This document shows, one piece after another, positions 39,020 through 47,952 of a stretch of DNA of 64,000 nt. Each line of letters starts with the position of its first letter. Position 1 is the first letter of the stretch. The DNA comes from Pseudomonadales bacterium (GTDB lineage: Bacteria > Pseudomonadota > Gammaproteobacteria > Pseudomonadales > Azotimanducaceae): contig JADHNJ010000003.1 of assembly GCA_016779565.1 (NCBI GenBank), positions 1 to 64,000 on the forward strand. The letters run 5' to 3'. The position numbers and the translations under genes were made by a program. The notes beneath the pieces were generated by a model. That model was not told the DNA's origin and made no database searches. It was given only the letters and a program-made list of their open reading frames with translations.

Positions 39020-40786
39020 TTAGCCATATCCCGATTGTGGTGCCACGCGCAAAACTTCTTCAATCGTCGTCTGTCCCAAGGCCACTTTATCTGCGCCGCT
39101 TAACCTGAGTGTTCGCATACCTTCCTCAACACCGCGCTTTTGCATGACACCAATATCCATTTGATCGCTGATCAACTGCTTCACGCTTTCAGTCATTGTC
39201 AGTAGCTCATAGATCCCCGCTCGTCCTTTGAATCCAGTATCTCTACAAGCCGAGCAGCCATCAGCAGTTGCCATCGTTTCTGGCATGGGCACGTCCCATG
39301 GCTTCACCAGTTCCGCCCACCCTTCTGCATCTGCAGGCGCTTCTCGACGACATTCTGAGCACAAGGTTCGAACCAAGCGCTGGGCCATCACGCCAAGCAC
39401 CGTGGCCTTAATTAAATACGGCGCAACGCCCAGCTCGAGCAACCGTGTAATCGCAGAGGGCGCGTCATTAGTATGCAAAGTTGAAATCACCAAATGACCC
39501 GTCAGTGCTGCTTGGATTGCCATCTCTGCCGTCTCCAAGTCTCTGATTTCGCCCACCATAATAATATCAGGGTCTTGCCGGAGCAGCGCCCGGACCCCCT
39601 CAGCAAAAGTGAGATCAATGTTTGATTGAACCTGCATTTGGTTGAAGCTGCCCTCGACCATCTCAATGGGGTCTTCTATCGTGCACACATTGACCGCATC
39701 TGTTGCCAACTGTTTCAAACTTGTATAAAGCGTGGTCGTTTTGCCAGAACCGGTTGGACCGGTCACCAGCACAATGCCGTTGGGCTGTCCCACCAAACTC
39801 TGCCAACGTTCTTGTTCTCGATCTGCAAGACCCAAAGCGTCAAAGTTTTTGAGCAAAATTGTCGGGTCAAATATCCGCATAACAAGCTTTTCACCATGGG
39901 CCGTCGGCAGCGTTGAAAGTCGAAGCTCTACTTCTACCTCGTCAACAGCCTTGGTTTTCAGTCGGCCATCTTGGGGACGGCGCTTCTCAGCGACATTCAT
40001 CCGACCAAGGGTTTTGATACGACTAATCACCGCCGTCACCACCGGCATCGGCATCTCATAAACAGTATGCAGCATGCCATCGATCCGAAAGCGCACCGCG
40101 CCTTTGTCTCGACGAGGCTCAATATGTATATCACTGGCTCGTTGGGTAAAGGCGTACTGTAGTAACCAATCAACAATGTTGACGATGTGGGTATCGTTAG
40201 CTTCCATTTTGTCTAACTGACCCAATTGGACCATTTGCTCCAAATTACCCAACGCATTCACCGCCAACCCTTGCGCGGATGCTTTCTTAACCGATTGGGC
40301 CACACTGTAAAATTCGACCGTATAGCGGCGCACATCTCTTGGATTAGCCATCAGGTGCTCAACCCGCTTACCAGGCTGGGATTGCTCGATCATTTCTATC
40401 CAGTCGTCAATGTAGGGTTCAGCGCTCACGACCTTGACAACCTTAGCATCCACCGCGACCGCCAAAATTTGGTGGCGCTTAGCAAACTCGCTCGACATAA
40501 TGCTGGTGACTGCTTGGGTATCTACCTTTAAGGGGTCGATTCGGAAATAGCTACGACCGGCTGCCTTGCCCGCCCACTCAGATAATCGATCAAGCGTTAA
40601 GGTTTGCGAGGGTTGTAACTGATCACTTAATGATGCCGCGGCAATGACTTCGATGGGATGTTGACCTGATTTACTTTGCTGGCGATTGGAGACCTTTAGT
40701 AATTCAGCATCCTGCTCTGACAGCCGCCCAGCCGCCATTAAGTCTCCGATGAGACGAGATAAAGTAAGTTTTTCACGTTGAATCAT
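39020..40786 (-). CDS. Orphan GspE/PilB-family secretion ATPase
   Basis: A 588-aa type II/IV secretion ATPase. The N-terminal MshEN/GspE-N-like domain covers about 1-170. The catalytic part has ASDIHIEP at 217-224, Walker A GPTGSGKT at 343-350, the Asp box EDPIE at 371-375, Walker B-like DIIMVGEIRD near 407-416 and the His box HTNDAPSAI. A zinc site is formed by C476, C479, C511 and C514. It looks fully active. No secretin, pseudopilin, inner-membrane platform or pilin gene is adjacent. The start overlaps the stop of a 19-codon ORF (ATGA). Confidence 0.9.
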   Translation of the reverse strand: MIQREKLTLSRLIGDLMAAGRLSEQDAELLKVSNRQQSKSGQHPIEVIAAASLSDQLQPSQTLTLDRLSEWAGKAAGRSYFRIDPLKVDTQAVTSIMSSEFAKRHQILAVAVDAKVVKVVSAEPYIDDWIEMIEQSQPGKRVEHLMANPRDVRRYTVEFYSVAQSVKKASAQGLAVNALGNLEQMVQLGQLDKMEANDTHIVNIVDWLLQYAFTQRASDIHIEPRRDKGAVRFRIDGMLHTVYEMPMPVVTAVISRIKTLGRMNVAEKRRPQDGRLKTKAVDEVEVELRLSTLPTAHGEKLVMRIFDPTILLKNFDALGLADREQERWQSLVGQPNGIVLVTGPTGSGKTTTLYTSLKQLATDAVNVCTIEDPIEMVEGSFNQMQVQSNIDLTFAEGVRALLRQDPDIIMVGEIRDLETAEMAIQAALTGHLVISTLHTNDAPSAITRLLELGVAPYLIKATVLGVMAQRLVRTLCSECRREAPADAEGWAELVKPWDVPMPETMATADGCSACRDTGFKGRAGIYELLTMTESVKQLISDQMDIGVMQKRGVEEGMRTLRLSGADKVALGQTTIEEVLRVAPQSGYG

Positions 40787-40842
40787 AAGTCACCCACGCC
40801 GGGGCCTCGACCTTTAACAGGGACACCTACGATTTTCTTCAT
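40783..40842 (-). CDS. Small ORF translationally coupled to the secretion ATPase
   Basis: A 19-codon ORF starts at ATG 40842 with AGGA seven nt upstream. It ends in a TGA that overlaps the ATPase start as ATGA. The peptide begins MKKIVGVPVKG and is rich in Gly, Val and Lys. Unlike most short frames it has both a ribosome binding site and a coupling overlap, so it is probably translated. It could be a leader that sets ATPase expression or a real micropeptide. I do not recognise a family. The frame stays open upstream through the heptamer array, without a good start codon. Confidence 0.5.
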   Translation of the reverse strand: MKKIVGVPVKGRGPGVGDL

Positions 40843-40864
40843 AGCGATATCCTTTAAATCTTTT

Positions 40865-40927
40865 GGCTTCCAGCTTTTAGCTTTTGGCTTTTGGTTTTTG
40901 GTTTTTGGTTTTTGGTTTTTGGCTTGA
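40865..40927. repeat. Heptanucleotide tandem repeat
   Basis: Nine consecutive 7-nt units run from 40865. Four perfect GGTTTTT units lie at 40893-40920. They are preceded by GGCTTCC, AGCTTTT, AGCTTTT and GGCTTTT and followed by GGCTTGA. The decay towards both edges is typical of a slipped-strand array. It lies 23-85 nt upstream of the 19-aa ORF start, where copy-number change could alter the promoter or leader of the ATPase. Confidence 0.9.
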
Positions 40928-41486
40928 CCGCCAGTGCAGCACAGTGCTGGCCCGAGAACACCAAGCTGCCTCAGGGACCCCCCGCGGGCGTCTCCCTAGC
41001 ATAGCGCTTATTTGGCCTGACCAGCAGCCGCGATTGCCTTTACCTAAGATATCGCCGGCGGCTCTGCTGCCATAAACTGTCTAACCATAACCTATGCGCC
41101 CAAACGCCAAAAGCTGTGACATCAGTTTTTGACCTTAGGCTCAATCGCTCCCAACCCGTCACTGACTCAATCAGCACTTCTTTGACGGGATGCCGGCCAG
41201 TAACGATGGCCGATTCGTAAAGTAGCCTCATCTATGCTGTTGAGTAGGCTGCCGCGGAACGCTCACCTTAGGGCAACGGCTTGCCTAGCACCCGATCCCG
41301 ATACATCAAGGCCAAAAATGGGACTCATTACACCAAATTTTGATGGCTCAGCGCCCTCGGGTCCGAGTTAATCAAGCGCTAACTCACACCAATGATTATG
41401 GCGCCGCACAATGTATGCGCTCGTTGGCACACCGCAGCGGTCATTGCAGCTATACTACGCACACTTCTTACTGCCATGAACACACC
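40928..41486. other. Largest non-coding stretch, between the ATPase and argA
   Basis: About 560 nt hold no gene I can support. A 63-codon minus-strand frame at 41040-41231 has no ribosome binding site and no recognisable similarity; it could be a gene remnant. A TATACT at 41451-41456 is a possible argA -10 without a well-spaced -35. No tRNA or known RNA was recognised. Confidence 0.5.
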
Positions 41487-42764
41487 ATGAGTCAACCCAT
41501 CAGCCACATAGAATGGTTCCGAACCGCTTCCCCCTATATCTACGCGCACCGTCAAAAGACGTTCGTCATTGCCTTAGGCGATGCAACCCTTTCAAACGCT
41601 GCACTCGTAGGCATTGCCGGCGATTTAACGCTGCTACATGCCTTGGGCGTTCGGCTCGTTCTAATTCATGGCAACACCGGTGAGTTGCAAGTCACATCAA
41701 GCACAAAGATTGGTGCGCCCGTGCTGACCGTTGAAAATTTTCCCCAATACTTGGCCGAAGTCGGCGCGACAACCCAAAGTCTATTGGCTCACCTGTCTAT
41801 GGGGCCTTTAAGTGCCGCGATACGTTCATCAGAGCTTACCGCTGTGTCAGGAAACTTTGTGCGAGGTAAACCCCTTGGCGTTTTGGAGGGCATAGACCAG
41901 CAACAGGTCGGCGCGGTCCGCAGTATTCATGCCGAAGCGATCAATAGGCACCTTGATAGCCAGGCGCTGGTCATCGTACCCCCTGTGGGTTATTCAATGT
42001 CTGGGGAAGCCTTTGGTCTGGACCCTACTTTGCTGGCACAAGCTGTCGCCAAGGAACTCAAAGCGGACAAACTCATCTATTTTATTGATCAAAACGGGCT
42101 TGAGGATGCTAGCAATCGTCTGATCAGTGAAATTACACGCACAGAACTTTCACCGGAGAACTGGCCTAACCTTGCGCCGGTCTTAACCGCAGCACAAGCG
42201 ATCACTAAAGAGGGTACAACCCGCTGCCACCTCATCAACTACCAACGTGATGGCGCCTTGCTGGAGGAACTATTTACCCGAGGTGGATGCGGTACCCAAA
42301 TTGTGCAGCATCGGTCTTCAACCCTTCGTCCTGCTCAGCCTGAGGATATTTCCGGCATCTTGGCCTTGGTTAAGCCCTTAGAGGCCGAAGGTGTATTGGT
42401 CAAGCGATCGCGGGAGTTAATCGAATCTGAGCTCGGAAACTTTTGGGTGGTTGATCAGGAAGACACCATCATCGCGTGTGCTGCGCTATATCCTTTCGAC
42501 GGCGCCGGCGAGATAGCCTGCCTTGCTACTGACCCGGAGTATCGCGATTTAGATCATGGCGAGGCGCTCCTCAGCACGCTGATTGCGTCCGCGCAATCTC
42601 AAGGTATGGCCAATGTTTTTGTCCTCACAACCCAGACCGCGCACTGGTTTTTGGAGCGCGGCTTCAAGCAAGCAGAAGTTTCAGCCCTGCCCAGCGAAAA
42701 ACAAACGCTCTACAACTGGCAGAGGAACGCCAAAGTCTACTTGCGCCCGGTTATCACGCCTTAA
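41487..42764 (+). CDS. argA: N-acetylglutamate synthase ArgA
   Basis: A 425-aa enzyme, first step of arginine synthesis. The N-terminal amino-acid-kinase-like domain (about 1-275) has FRTASPYIYAHRQKTFVIALGD and GNFVRGKPLGV. The C-terminal GNAT acetyltransferase domain (about 285-425) includes LATDPEYRDLDHGEALL. This is the classical ArgA form. I start it at ATG 41487; the upstream 49 codons do not match. There is no Shine-Dalgarno. A four-codon frame at 41476-41490 ends across this start, which could couple them. It is the only arg gene here. Confidence 0.94.
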   Translation: MSQPISHIEWFRTASPYIYAHRQKTFVIALGDATLSNAALVGIAGDLTLLHALGVRLVLIHGNTGELQVTSSTKIGAPVLTVENFPQYLAEVGATTQSLLAHLSMGPLSAAIRSSELTAVSGNFVRGKPLGVLEGIDQQQVGAVRSIHAEAINRHLDSQALVIVPPVGYSMSGEAFGLDPTLLAQAVAKELKADKLIYFIDQNGLEDASNRLISEITRTELSPENWPNLAPVLTAAQAITKEGTTRCHLINYQRDGALLEELFTRGGCGTQIVQHRSSTLRPAQPEDISGILALVKPLEAEGVLVKRSRELIESELGNFWVVDQEDTIIACAALYPFDGAGEIACLATDPEYRDLDHGEALLSTLIASAQSQGMANVFVLTTQTAHWFLERGFKQAEVSALPSEKQTLYNWQRNAKVYLRPVITP

Positions 42765-42786
42765 CGGTCTGATCCCAACCCTCCTC

Positions 42787-43830
42787 TCAACGAAGTGCTG
42801 CAGAGCGCTCGTGAACGAAATCGACAAGCGCCTTGACGTTGTCGACTGGCGTTTCGGGAATGATGCCATGACCAAGATTGAAGATATGCCCGGGACGACC
42901 CGATACTTCGGTAAGCAAACGATCCGCTTCTGAAATCACTGCGTCTCTCGTCCCACACAGCACAATCGGGTCTAGGTTGCCCTGGACCGCGGTAACACCG
43001 GTTTCGTTCCAGGTTGCAAGCAAATCGCTGCGCCAATCAAGGGCTAAAACCTCACCACCGGTTTTCGCCATAGCCCCAGATAGCGCCGGGTTACCCGTGC
43101 CAAAATGAATCACTGGGACTTGACCAGAAATATTTTTAAATAGCCGCTCGCTATGAGGTTGCACAAAACGAGCGAACTCACTTGGGCCAAGGCACCCAAT
43201 CCAGCTGTCAAATATCTGTAAAGCTTGAACGCCAGCATCGATCTGCTCATTTAGGTAATCAATCGCCGCATCGGTTATCCGCCGCATCAATTCGTGCCAA
43301 GCGGGTGGATCGCCGTACATCAAGCGTTTTACGTGCACATAGTTTCGAGAACCTTGCCCTTCAATTGCATAGGATGCCAAGGTAAACGGCGCGCCACCAA
43401 AACCGATCAGCGGAATGTCCCCTGGCAGCTCTGACCGAATCAACCCAATTGCTTCACGGATATAGGGCATGGTTTCTCTGCTCGGTAAGACTGCCACCGC
43501 ATCAATGTCTGCCTGCGTTCTAATCGGATTGGCGATCTTTGGCCCAACTCCCGGTAGATAATCCAGTTCAAGACCCATGGGCTCAAGGATGGGTAGCAGA
43601 TCGGCGAACAAAATAGCCGCATCAACCCCAAGAATCCGCTGAGCATCGCAGGTCACCTCAGCGGCCAGATGTGGGGTTTTAAAAAAGTCCAGACTCGGCG
43701 TAGAACCCTTAACCGCATGATACTCGGGCATATAGCGCCCTGCTTGCCGATTAAGCCAGATAGGCGTGTACGCTGTGGGTTCGCCTCGGCAAGCCCGGAG
43801 GAAAGCAGAATTGGTTAATGCATCAGTCAT
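42787..43830 (-). CDS. hemE: Uroporphyrinogen decarboxylase
   Basis: A 347-aa haem-pathway enzyme that converts uroporphyrinogen III to coproporphyrinogen III. The N-terminal PIWLNRQAGRYMPEY holds the active-site arginines (RQAGRYMPEY). The substrate-facing aspartate lies in ILFADLLPI, and GFGGAPFTLASY and NLGHGIIPETPV are conserved. Length is normal. It stands alone; argA converges on it with 22 nt between stops. Confidence 0.97.
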   Translation of the reverse strand: MTDALTNSAFLRACRGEPTAYTPIWLNRQAGRYMPEYHAVKGSTPSLDFFKTPHLAAEVTCDAQRILGVDAAILFADLLPILEPMGLELDYLPGVGPKIANPIRTQADIDAVAVLPSRETMPYIREAIGLIRSELPGDIPLIGFGGAPFTLASYAIEGQGSRNYVHVKRLMYGDPPAWHELMRRITDAAIDYLNEQIDAGVQALQIFDSWIGCLGPSEFARFVQPHSERLFKNISGQVPVIHFGTGNPALSGAMAKTGGEVLALDWRSDLLATWNETGVTAVQGNLDPIVLCGTRDAVISEADRLLTEVSGRPGHIFNLGHGIIPETPVDNVKALVDFVHERSAALR

Positions 43831-43883
43831 GGCTTGAGTCCGTAGCTAAACCGTTATTATACCGAGTCTCAATCAAAAAGGAC

Positions 43884-45056
43884 TTATTCGAGCAGAGCAG
43901 CGACTTGAAGCGGCTTTTCAAGTCCAGCGGTGGTAATCGCTGGACGCGGTTTCAGCACAAAGGCCGCTCCTAACAATCCTGCAAATATCCTCGACACCAA
44001 GATTTCATCTGGTTCGGCACTCTGTTCCAATCGCGCTGTGACGTGAACGGTCCGACCTAGCACGGTGTAGTTCAGTCGAGATTGGCAGCCGATGCTTCCG
44101 GCATGACATAACCCCATATGAATGCCCATCCGCTGGCGGATCTCGAAACCTCCTAGCCGGGGCTCCCACTCATCTTGCATATTCGATAAAGCCGAGCGAA
44201 TGGACAGCGCCATTGTTGCGCAGGCCTTGGCTTCGGCATTTAAATCAGCTGACGATTTAAGACCAAAGATAATCATGGCGCCATCCCCTGTAAATTTGTC
44301 CAACATGCCCCCGTGCTCGACTACAATTTGGCCCACTCGAGAAATGTAGTCCGCCAAAAGCTCGGTGAAGACTATGTCCGGCAACATCTCACTCAATTCG
44401 GTGGATTTGACCAAATCGGTAAAGCAAATGATCAGCGGCAACCGCAGTGAATGCGGCTGATCTGACGCATGAATGAGGTTAGGTAAGGGCAAATACGGTT
44501 TAGCTCGGTCTAACTGGGCCACCGCAAGCGACTCGGATGATTTTGCTGACTTTAAAGACGTCGCCCGTAACCGGCTCGTGGCGACGACTAATTGACCAGC
44601 CGAAAGCATCGCTACGGCAACAAAAGCGATGCCAAGCCCTCCAACCCAGCCTAGCTGCAGCACCAAGTCATGCAACGCTTTCGCGCTCGAGGCCAGCGCC
44701 AAGACCAGCAACATTCTAATCACTCTTGCAAACTGCGACGCTGGTTGTAAACACAGCTTCGCTAATAAAGCCATGACCAAAATGGTTGCTAATTGACTCA
44801 CCGCTGGCAGCGGGAATTGAACGAGAGTAAGGGTTACCAGAAGCGCATCCAGCGTTAAGAACCAACCGATTTCGATGCCCTTGGTCGTGCCCCACCAGAT
44901 CCAACCGCCCTGGATCAGTGCGTGACCAACCAGTACCAGACACCATAACCAGGCGCTCGTGTGATCGGGCCAGGTGCCCCCGACCATAATTGCCAATAAG
45001 GCAAATGAAATTGCCCGAAAGGATGCGATCTGAAGTGGCAGGGAGGAGTCAAGCAC
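43884..45056 (-). CDS. Membrane-bound class III adenylate/guanylate cyclase-like protein
   Basis: A 390-aa protein. About five hydrophobic helices occupy residues 8-160 and a class III cyclase domain covers about 205-375. The metal-binding aspartates D214 (CFTDLVKST) and D258 (KFTGDGA) are present, as are the purine-contacting K254 and T331, a class IIIb-like pair. The transition-state arginine is R342, but the usual Asn of the VNxAxR motif is H338 (TVHVTAR). Activity may be altered. The GTG start at 45056 has a poor binding site; a later start in the first helices is possible. It could make cAMP in response to a membrane signal. Confidence 0.85.
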   Translation of the reverse strand: MLDSSLPLQIASFRAISFALLAIMVGGTWPDHTSAWLWCLVLVGHALIQGGWIWWGTTKGIEIGWFLTLDALLVTLTLVQFPLPAVSQLATILVMALLAKLCLQPASQFARVIRMLLVLALASSAKALHDLVLQLGWVGGLGIAFVAVAMLSAGQLVVATSRLRATSLKSAKSSESLAVAQLDRAKPYLPLPNLIHASDQPHSLRLPLIICFTDLVKSTELSEMLPDIVFTELLADYISRVGQIVVEHGGMLDKFTGDGAMIIFGLKSSADLNAEAKACATMALSIRSALSNMQDEWEPRLGGFEIRQRMGIHMGLCHAGSIGCQSRLNYTVLGRTVHVTARLEQSAEPDEILVSRIFAGLLGAAFVLKPRPAITTAGLEKPLQVAALLE

Positions 45057-45141
45057 CTCTACAGTATCTAGCAGAGGCCTAAACTTCCGAGCGAGTTATC
45101 ACGTTACAGCCTGTAGGCCAGGGCTGATGAAAAAGTTTGAG

Positions 45142-46332
45142 TCAGCCAAATGCAAGCGCTAAGGGCACGTCAGGATTTTGTTCGACGTCATAGTCGACGC
45201 CTTCGACTTCGAACCCATGTAAGTTCAAGAACGCCTCACGATAGGCTGCAAAGTCCGCTAACTGATCAAGGTTTTCTTGGGTTATCTCATTCCAGTGGGA
45301 TTTCACATAGGCTTGGATTTCCTCGCTTAATTCCCAATCATCCATCCGGATCCGGCCAGCACCATCTCGCCGCTGATTCGTTTGAAATAGTTGTGTTCTA
45401 AACAACCGTTCTACCTGCTCAAGACACCCCTCGTGAGTGCCCGCGGCCTTCATAGCCTTAAACAGCAAGGATAAATATACGCTCATGCCAGGAATGGCCG
45501 ACGCAGCCTGGGTCAAAAGGCCTTTCATCACAATGACATCCGCCCGCCCGCCGTTTCCTCTTAATCGCTCATTAATCGCACCAGCAGCTCGATCAAGATC
45601 TTCTTTGGCACGCCCTATCGTCCCGTGATAATAAATTGGCCAAGTTACCTCGCTACCAAGGTAGGTGTAATTCGTGGTGAGACAACCCTCGGACAAACAA
45701 TTAGCTGATTCGAGTTGCTCGATCCAATCCTCCCAGTCTTCGCCGCCCATGACTTTCACCGTCGCAGCGATCTCAGCCTCGCTCGCCGGCTCAAGCGCCA
45801 GACTGCGCATCTCCTGGGTTTTAAAATCGATGGTTGCACCACTAAACGCCGAACCAATGGGCTTGAGCACGCTCCGAACTGTCTCCCCAGACGCTAGCGT
45901 CCTTGCCGGTGCCGCTAGGGAATACACCACCATATCGACCTGACCCCAATCAGCCAAAATGCGCTCAATGACAGCCGTCTTCATCTCCTTGGAAAAGGCG
46001 TCGCCATTAAAATGTTGTGCATAAAGGCCGGCATCAGCAGCAGCGCTTGCAAAGGCCGCCGCCTTATACCAACCGGGAGACGCGGTGCGCCCTTTTTGCG
46101 CCGGCCGCTCAAAGAAGACGCCCATGGTCTTGGCGCCGCCGCCAAAGGCCGCGGCTATTCGAGTCGCCAAACCGTAACCACCCGATGCACCAATCACTAA
46201 CACTCGCTGAGGAACTTGATCGATTTTACCGCCAGCTTGGATCTGCTCAATCTGCCGAGCAATTTCAACCTTACATCCCTCCGGGTGCGCCGTCGTGCAC
46301 AAAAACCCTTTGATTTTCGGCTCTATTATCAT
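45142..46332 (-). CDS. fabV: Trans-2-enoyl-ACP reductase FabV
   Basis: A 396-aa NADH-dependent enoyl reductase of the last fatty-acid elongation step. It is unrelated in length to FabI and typically insensitive to triclosan. The nucleotide-binding loop is GASGGYGLATR at 48-58 and the active site Y-x8-K is Y234/K243. The start is ATG 46332 with AGGA upstream. The ATGA overlaps the lgt stop, so it is translated with lgt. Longer frames up to 46536 run into lgt and are rejected. Confidence 0.95.
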   Translation of the reverse strand: MIIEPKIKGFLCTTAHPEGCKVEIARQIEQIQAGGKIDQVPQRVLVIGASGGYGLATRIAAAFGGGAKTMGVFFERPAQKGRTASPGWYKAAAFASAAADAGLYAQHFNGDAFSKEMKTAVIERILADWGQVDMVVYSLAAPARTLASGETVRSVLKPIGSAFSGATIDFKTQEMRSLALEPASEAEIAATVKVMGGEDWEDWIEQLESANCLSEGCLTTNYTYLGSEVTWPIYYHGTIGRAKEDLDRAAGAINERLRGNGGRADVIVMKGLLTQAASAIPGMSVYLSLLFKAMKAAGTHEGCLEQVERLFRTQLFQTNQRRDGAGRIRMDDWELSEEIQAYVKSHWNEITQENLDQLADFAAYREAFLNLHGFEVEGVDYDVEQNPDVPLALAFG

Positions 46333-47162
46333 GATGCTTTCCTTTTTTTTCTGGCGCTGACCTGAGGGCTTGGTGCTTCGATCGATATCCCAAGAATTTG
46401 CGGCCGGCCAACCAAGACAATCCCTAATAATATCATAGGGACACATAGGATCTGACCTTGGGTCATCCAGCCGAACGCGATGAAGCCCAGATGCGGATCT
46501 GGCGCTCTGAAAAACTCCGTGATCAATCGAAAGCACCCATAAAGCACTAAAAATCCCCCTGAAGTGAATGCCACCCTTGGACGAGATTTTGCGAGCAGGT
46601 AAATCAGTCCAAAGAGCATGGGCCCCTCAAGCATCATTTGGTACAGACTTGACGGATGGCGACCAACAACATCCCCTGGATAAATTAATGCCCAGGGAAC
46701 GTCGGTGACTCTGCCAGGTAATTCTGCATTGATAAAATTACCTATCCTGCCCAAACCCAACGCCAAGGGTGCGCCCGGGGCCACAAAGTCAGTGACTTCG
46801 AGAAACCGCCGTTGATGGCGATGGGCATAAAGTGCCAGTGCTGCGATGACCCCCAATAGTCCCCCATGGAACGACATCCCACCCTGCCAAATTTTAAAAA
46901 TCGATAAAGGATCGCTAAGAAATTGCTCGAAACCGTAAAACAACACATAACCCATCCGACCCCCAAGGATGACGCCAAAAACGCCGTAGGAGATCAAATC
47001 CCAGAGTTCGTCTTTCGTCCAAGTTTGTCGTTGCTGCCCCCTTAAGCTCAGCAAGATCGAAAAGCAAATTAGAAACCCGAACAAATACGTCAGGGCATAC
47101 CAGTGAATATTAAAGGGCCCGATCGAGATCGCGACAGGATCGATAATGGGATATGGAATCAT
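46329..47162 (-). CDS. lgt: Prolipoprotein diacylglyceryl transferase
   Basis: A 277-aa inner-membrane enzyme with seven predicted helices. It transfers diacylglycerol from phosphatidylglycerol to lipoprotein cysteines. The N-terminal PFNIHWYALTYLFGF and the Lgt signature GRIGNFINAELPGR near 133-146 are intact. Its lysine-rich C-terminus faces the cytoplasm. It is divergent from the TANGO2-like gene and overlaps fabV at its end. Confidence 0.96.
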   Translation of the reverse strand: MIPYPIIDPVAISIGPFNIHWYALTYLFGFLICFSILLSLRGQQRQTWTKDELWDLISYGVFGVILGGRMGYVLFYGFEQFLSDPLSIFKIWQGGMSFHGGLLGVIAALALYAHRHQRRFLEVTDFVAPGAPLALGLGRIGNFINAELPGRVTDVPWALIYPGDVVGRHPSSLYQMMLEGPMLFGLIYLLAKSRPRVAFTSGGFLVLYGCFRLITEFFRAPDPHLGFIAFGWMTQGQILCVPMILLGIVLVGRPQILGISIEAPSPQVSARKKRKAS

Positions 47163-47223
47163 AGCTGGTCCCTTCTGGGTTCTGATATCATGCCGCTTTC
47201 CAGTATTCGGATGCAGGCGTGTT

Positions 47224-47952
47224 ATGTGTTTGATCTTAGTGGCCTATCAATCCAGCCAAAAGCATCGATTGATCGTCGCAGCTAACCGCGACGAATTCTA
47301 CGGGAGACCTTCAGATTCTGCCAAATTTTGGCACGACGCCCCAGATGTATTGGCTGGTCGAGATCTAGAGGCCGGCGGCACTTGGCTCGGCGTCGACCGG
47401 CAGGGCCGGTTCGCGGCGGTGACCAATTTTCGAAAGTCCCCGGCCGATGTGGGTAAGACCCGCAGCCGAGGGGAGCTTGCACAGAATTTTCTCGCCGACG
47501 ATTGGCGAGCCATTGATTACTATGAAACGATTGCACCGCATCGACACGAGTATCGTGGCTTTAATCTTTTGCTGATGGACCAGACCGGCTTGTATTACGG
47601 TAGCAACGAGCAATCAACACTCACAGCACTGGCAGAGGGCTGCTATGGATTATCAAACCAACGACTCAATTGCGATTGGCCAAAAGTCACAGAGGGGCAA
47701 GCGAAGTTGCAATCGCTTAGCATGACAGACGATCTCACCCCCGAGCCACTCCTTGAACTGCTTCGTGATCAAGGTGACGGGCGGCCCTATTCAAACAGTT
47801 TTATTGAATCAGCGGACTACGGCACGTGCGTCTCCACGGCCGTGCTAATAACTCAAGAGGGGCGAATCACCTTTAAGGAGCAAGGCTTTAAAGCGAGCGG
47901 AATACCCAGCGAAGCCAATGAGTTCTCTTACGAAGCCATGGTCAGCGTCTGA
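47224..47952 (+). CDS. NRDE/TANGO2-family protein
   Basis: A 242-aa protein with the N-terminal Cys2 and the diagnostic NRDEFYGRPS motif near residues 21-30, followed by GRDLEAGGTWLGV and GRFAAVTNFR. This is the TANGO2 (NRDE) fold, Ntn-hydrolase-like, linked in recent work to haem handling, though its bacterial role is unsettled. I start it at ATG 47224, with AGG six nt upstream and Cys at position 2 as in the family; the 26 codons before it are not conserved. Its end overlaps ptsP by 11 nt. Confidence 0.9.
   Translation: MCLILVAYQSSQKHRLIVAANRDEFYGRPSDSAKFWHDAPDVLAGRDLEAGGTWLGVDRQGRFAAVTNFRKSPADVGKTRSRGELAQNFLADDWRAIDYYETIAPHRHEYRGFNLLLMDQTGLYYGSNEQSTLTALAEGCYGLSNQRLNCDWPKVTEGQAKLQSLSMTDDLTPEPLLELLRDQGDGRPYSNSFIESADYGTCVSTAVLITQEGRITFKEQGFKASGIPSEANEFSYEAMVSV

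Noticed and set aside
41040..41231. 63-codon minus-strand frame in the largest gap
   Set aside because: No Shine-Dalgarno and no recognised similarity. It might be a remnant, but I cannot support it as a gene.
40997..41486. Extension of argA upstream to 41340
   Set aside because: The extra 49 codons are His/Thr/Cys-rich and do not resemble ArgA, which begins with the conserved FRTASPYI region.
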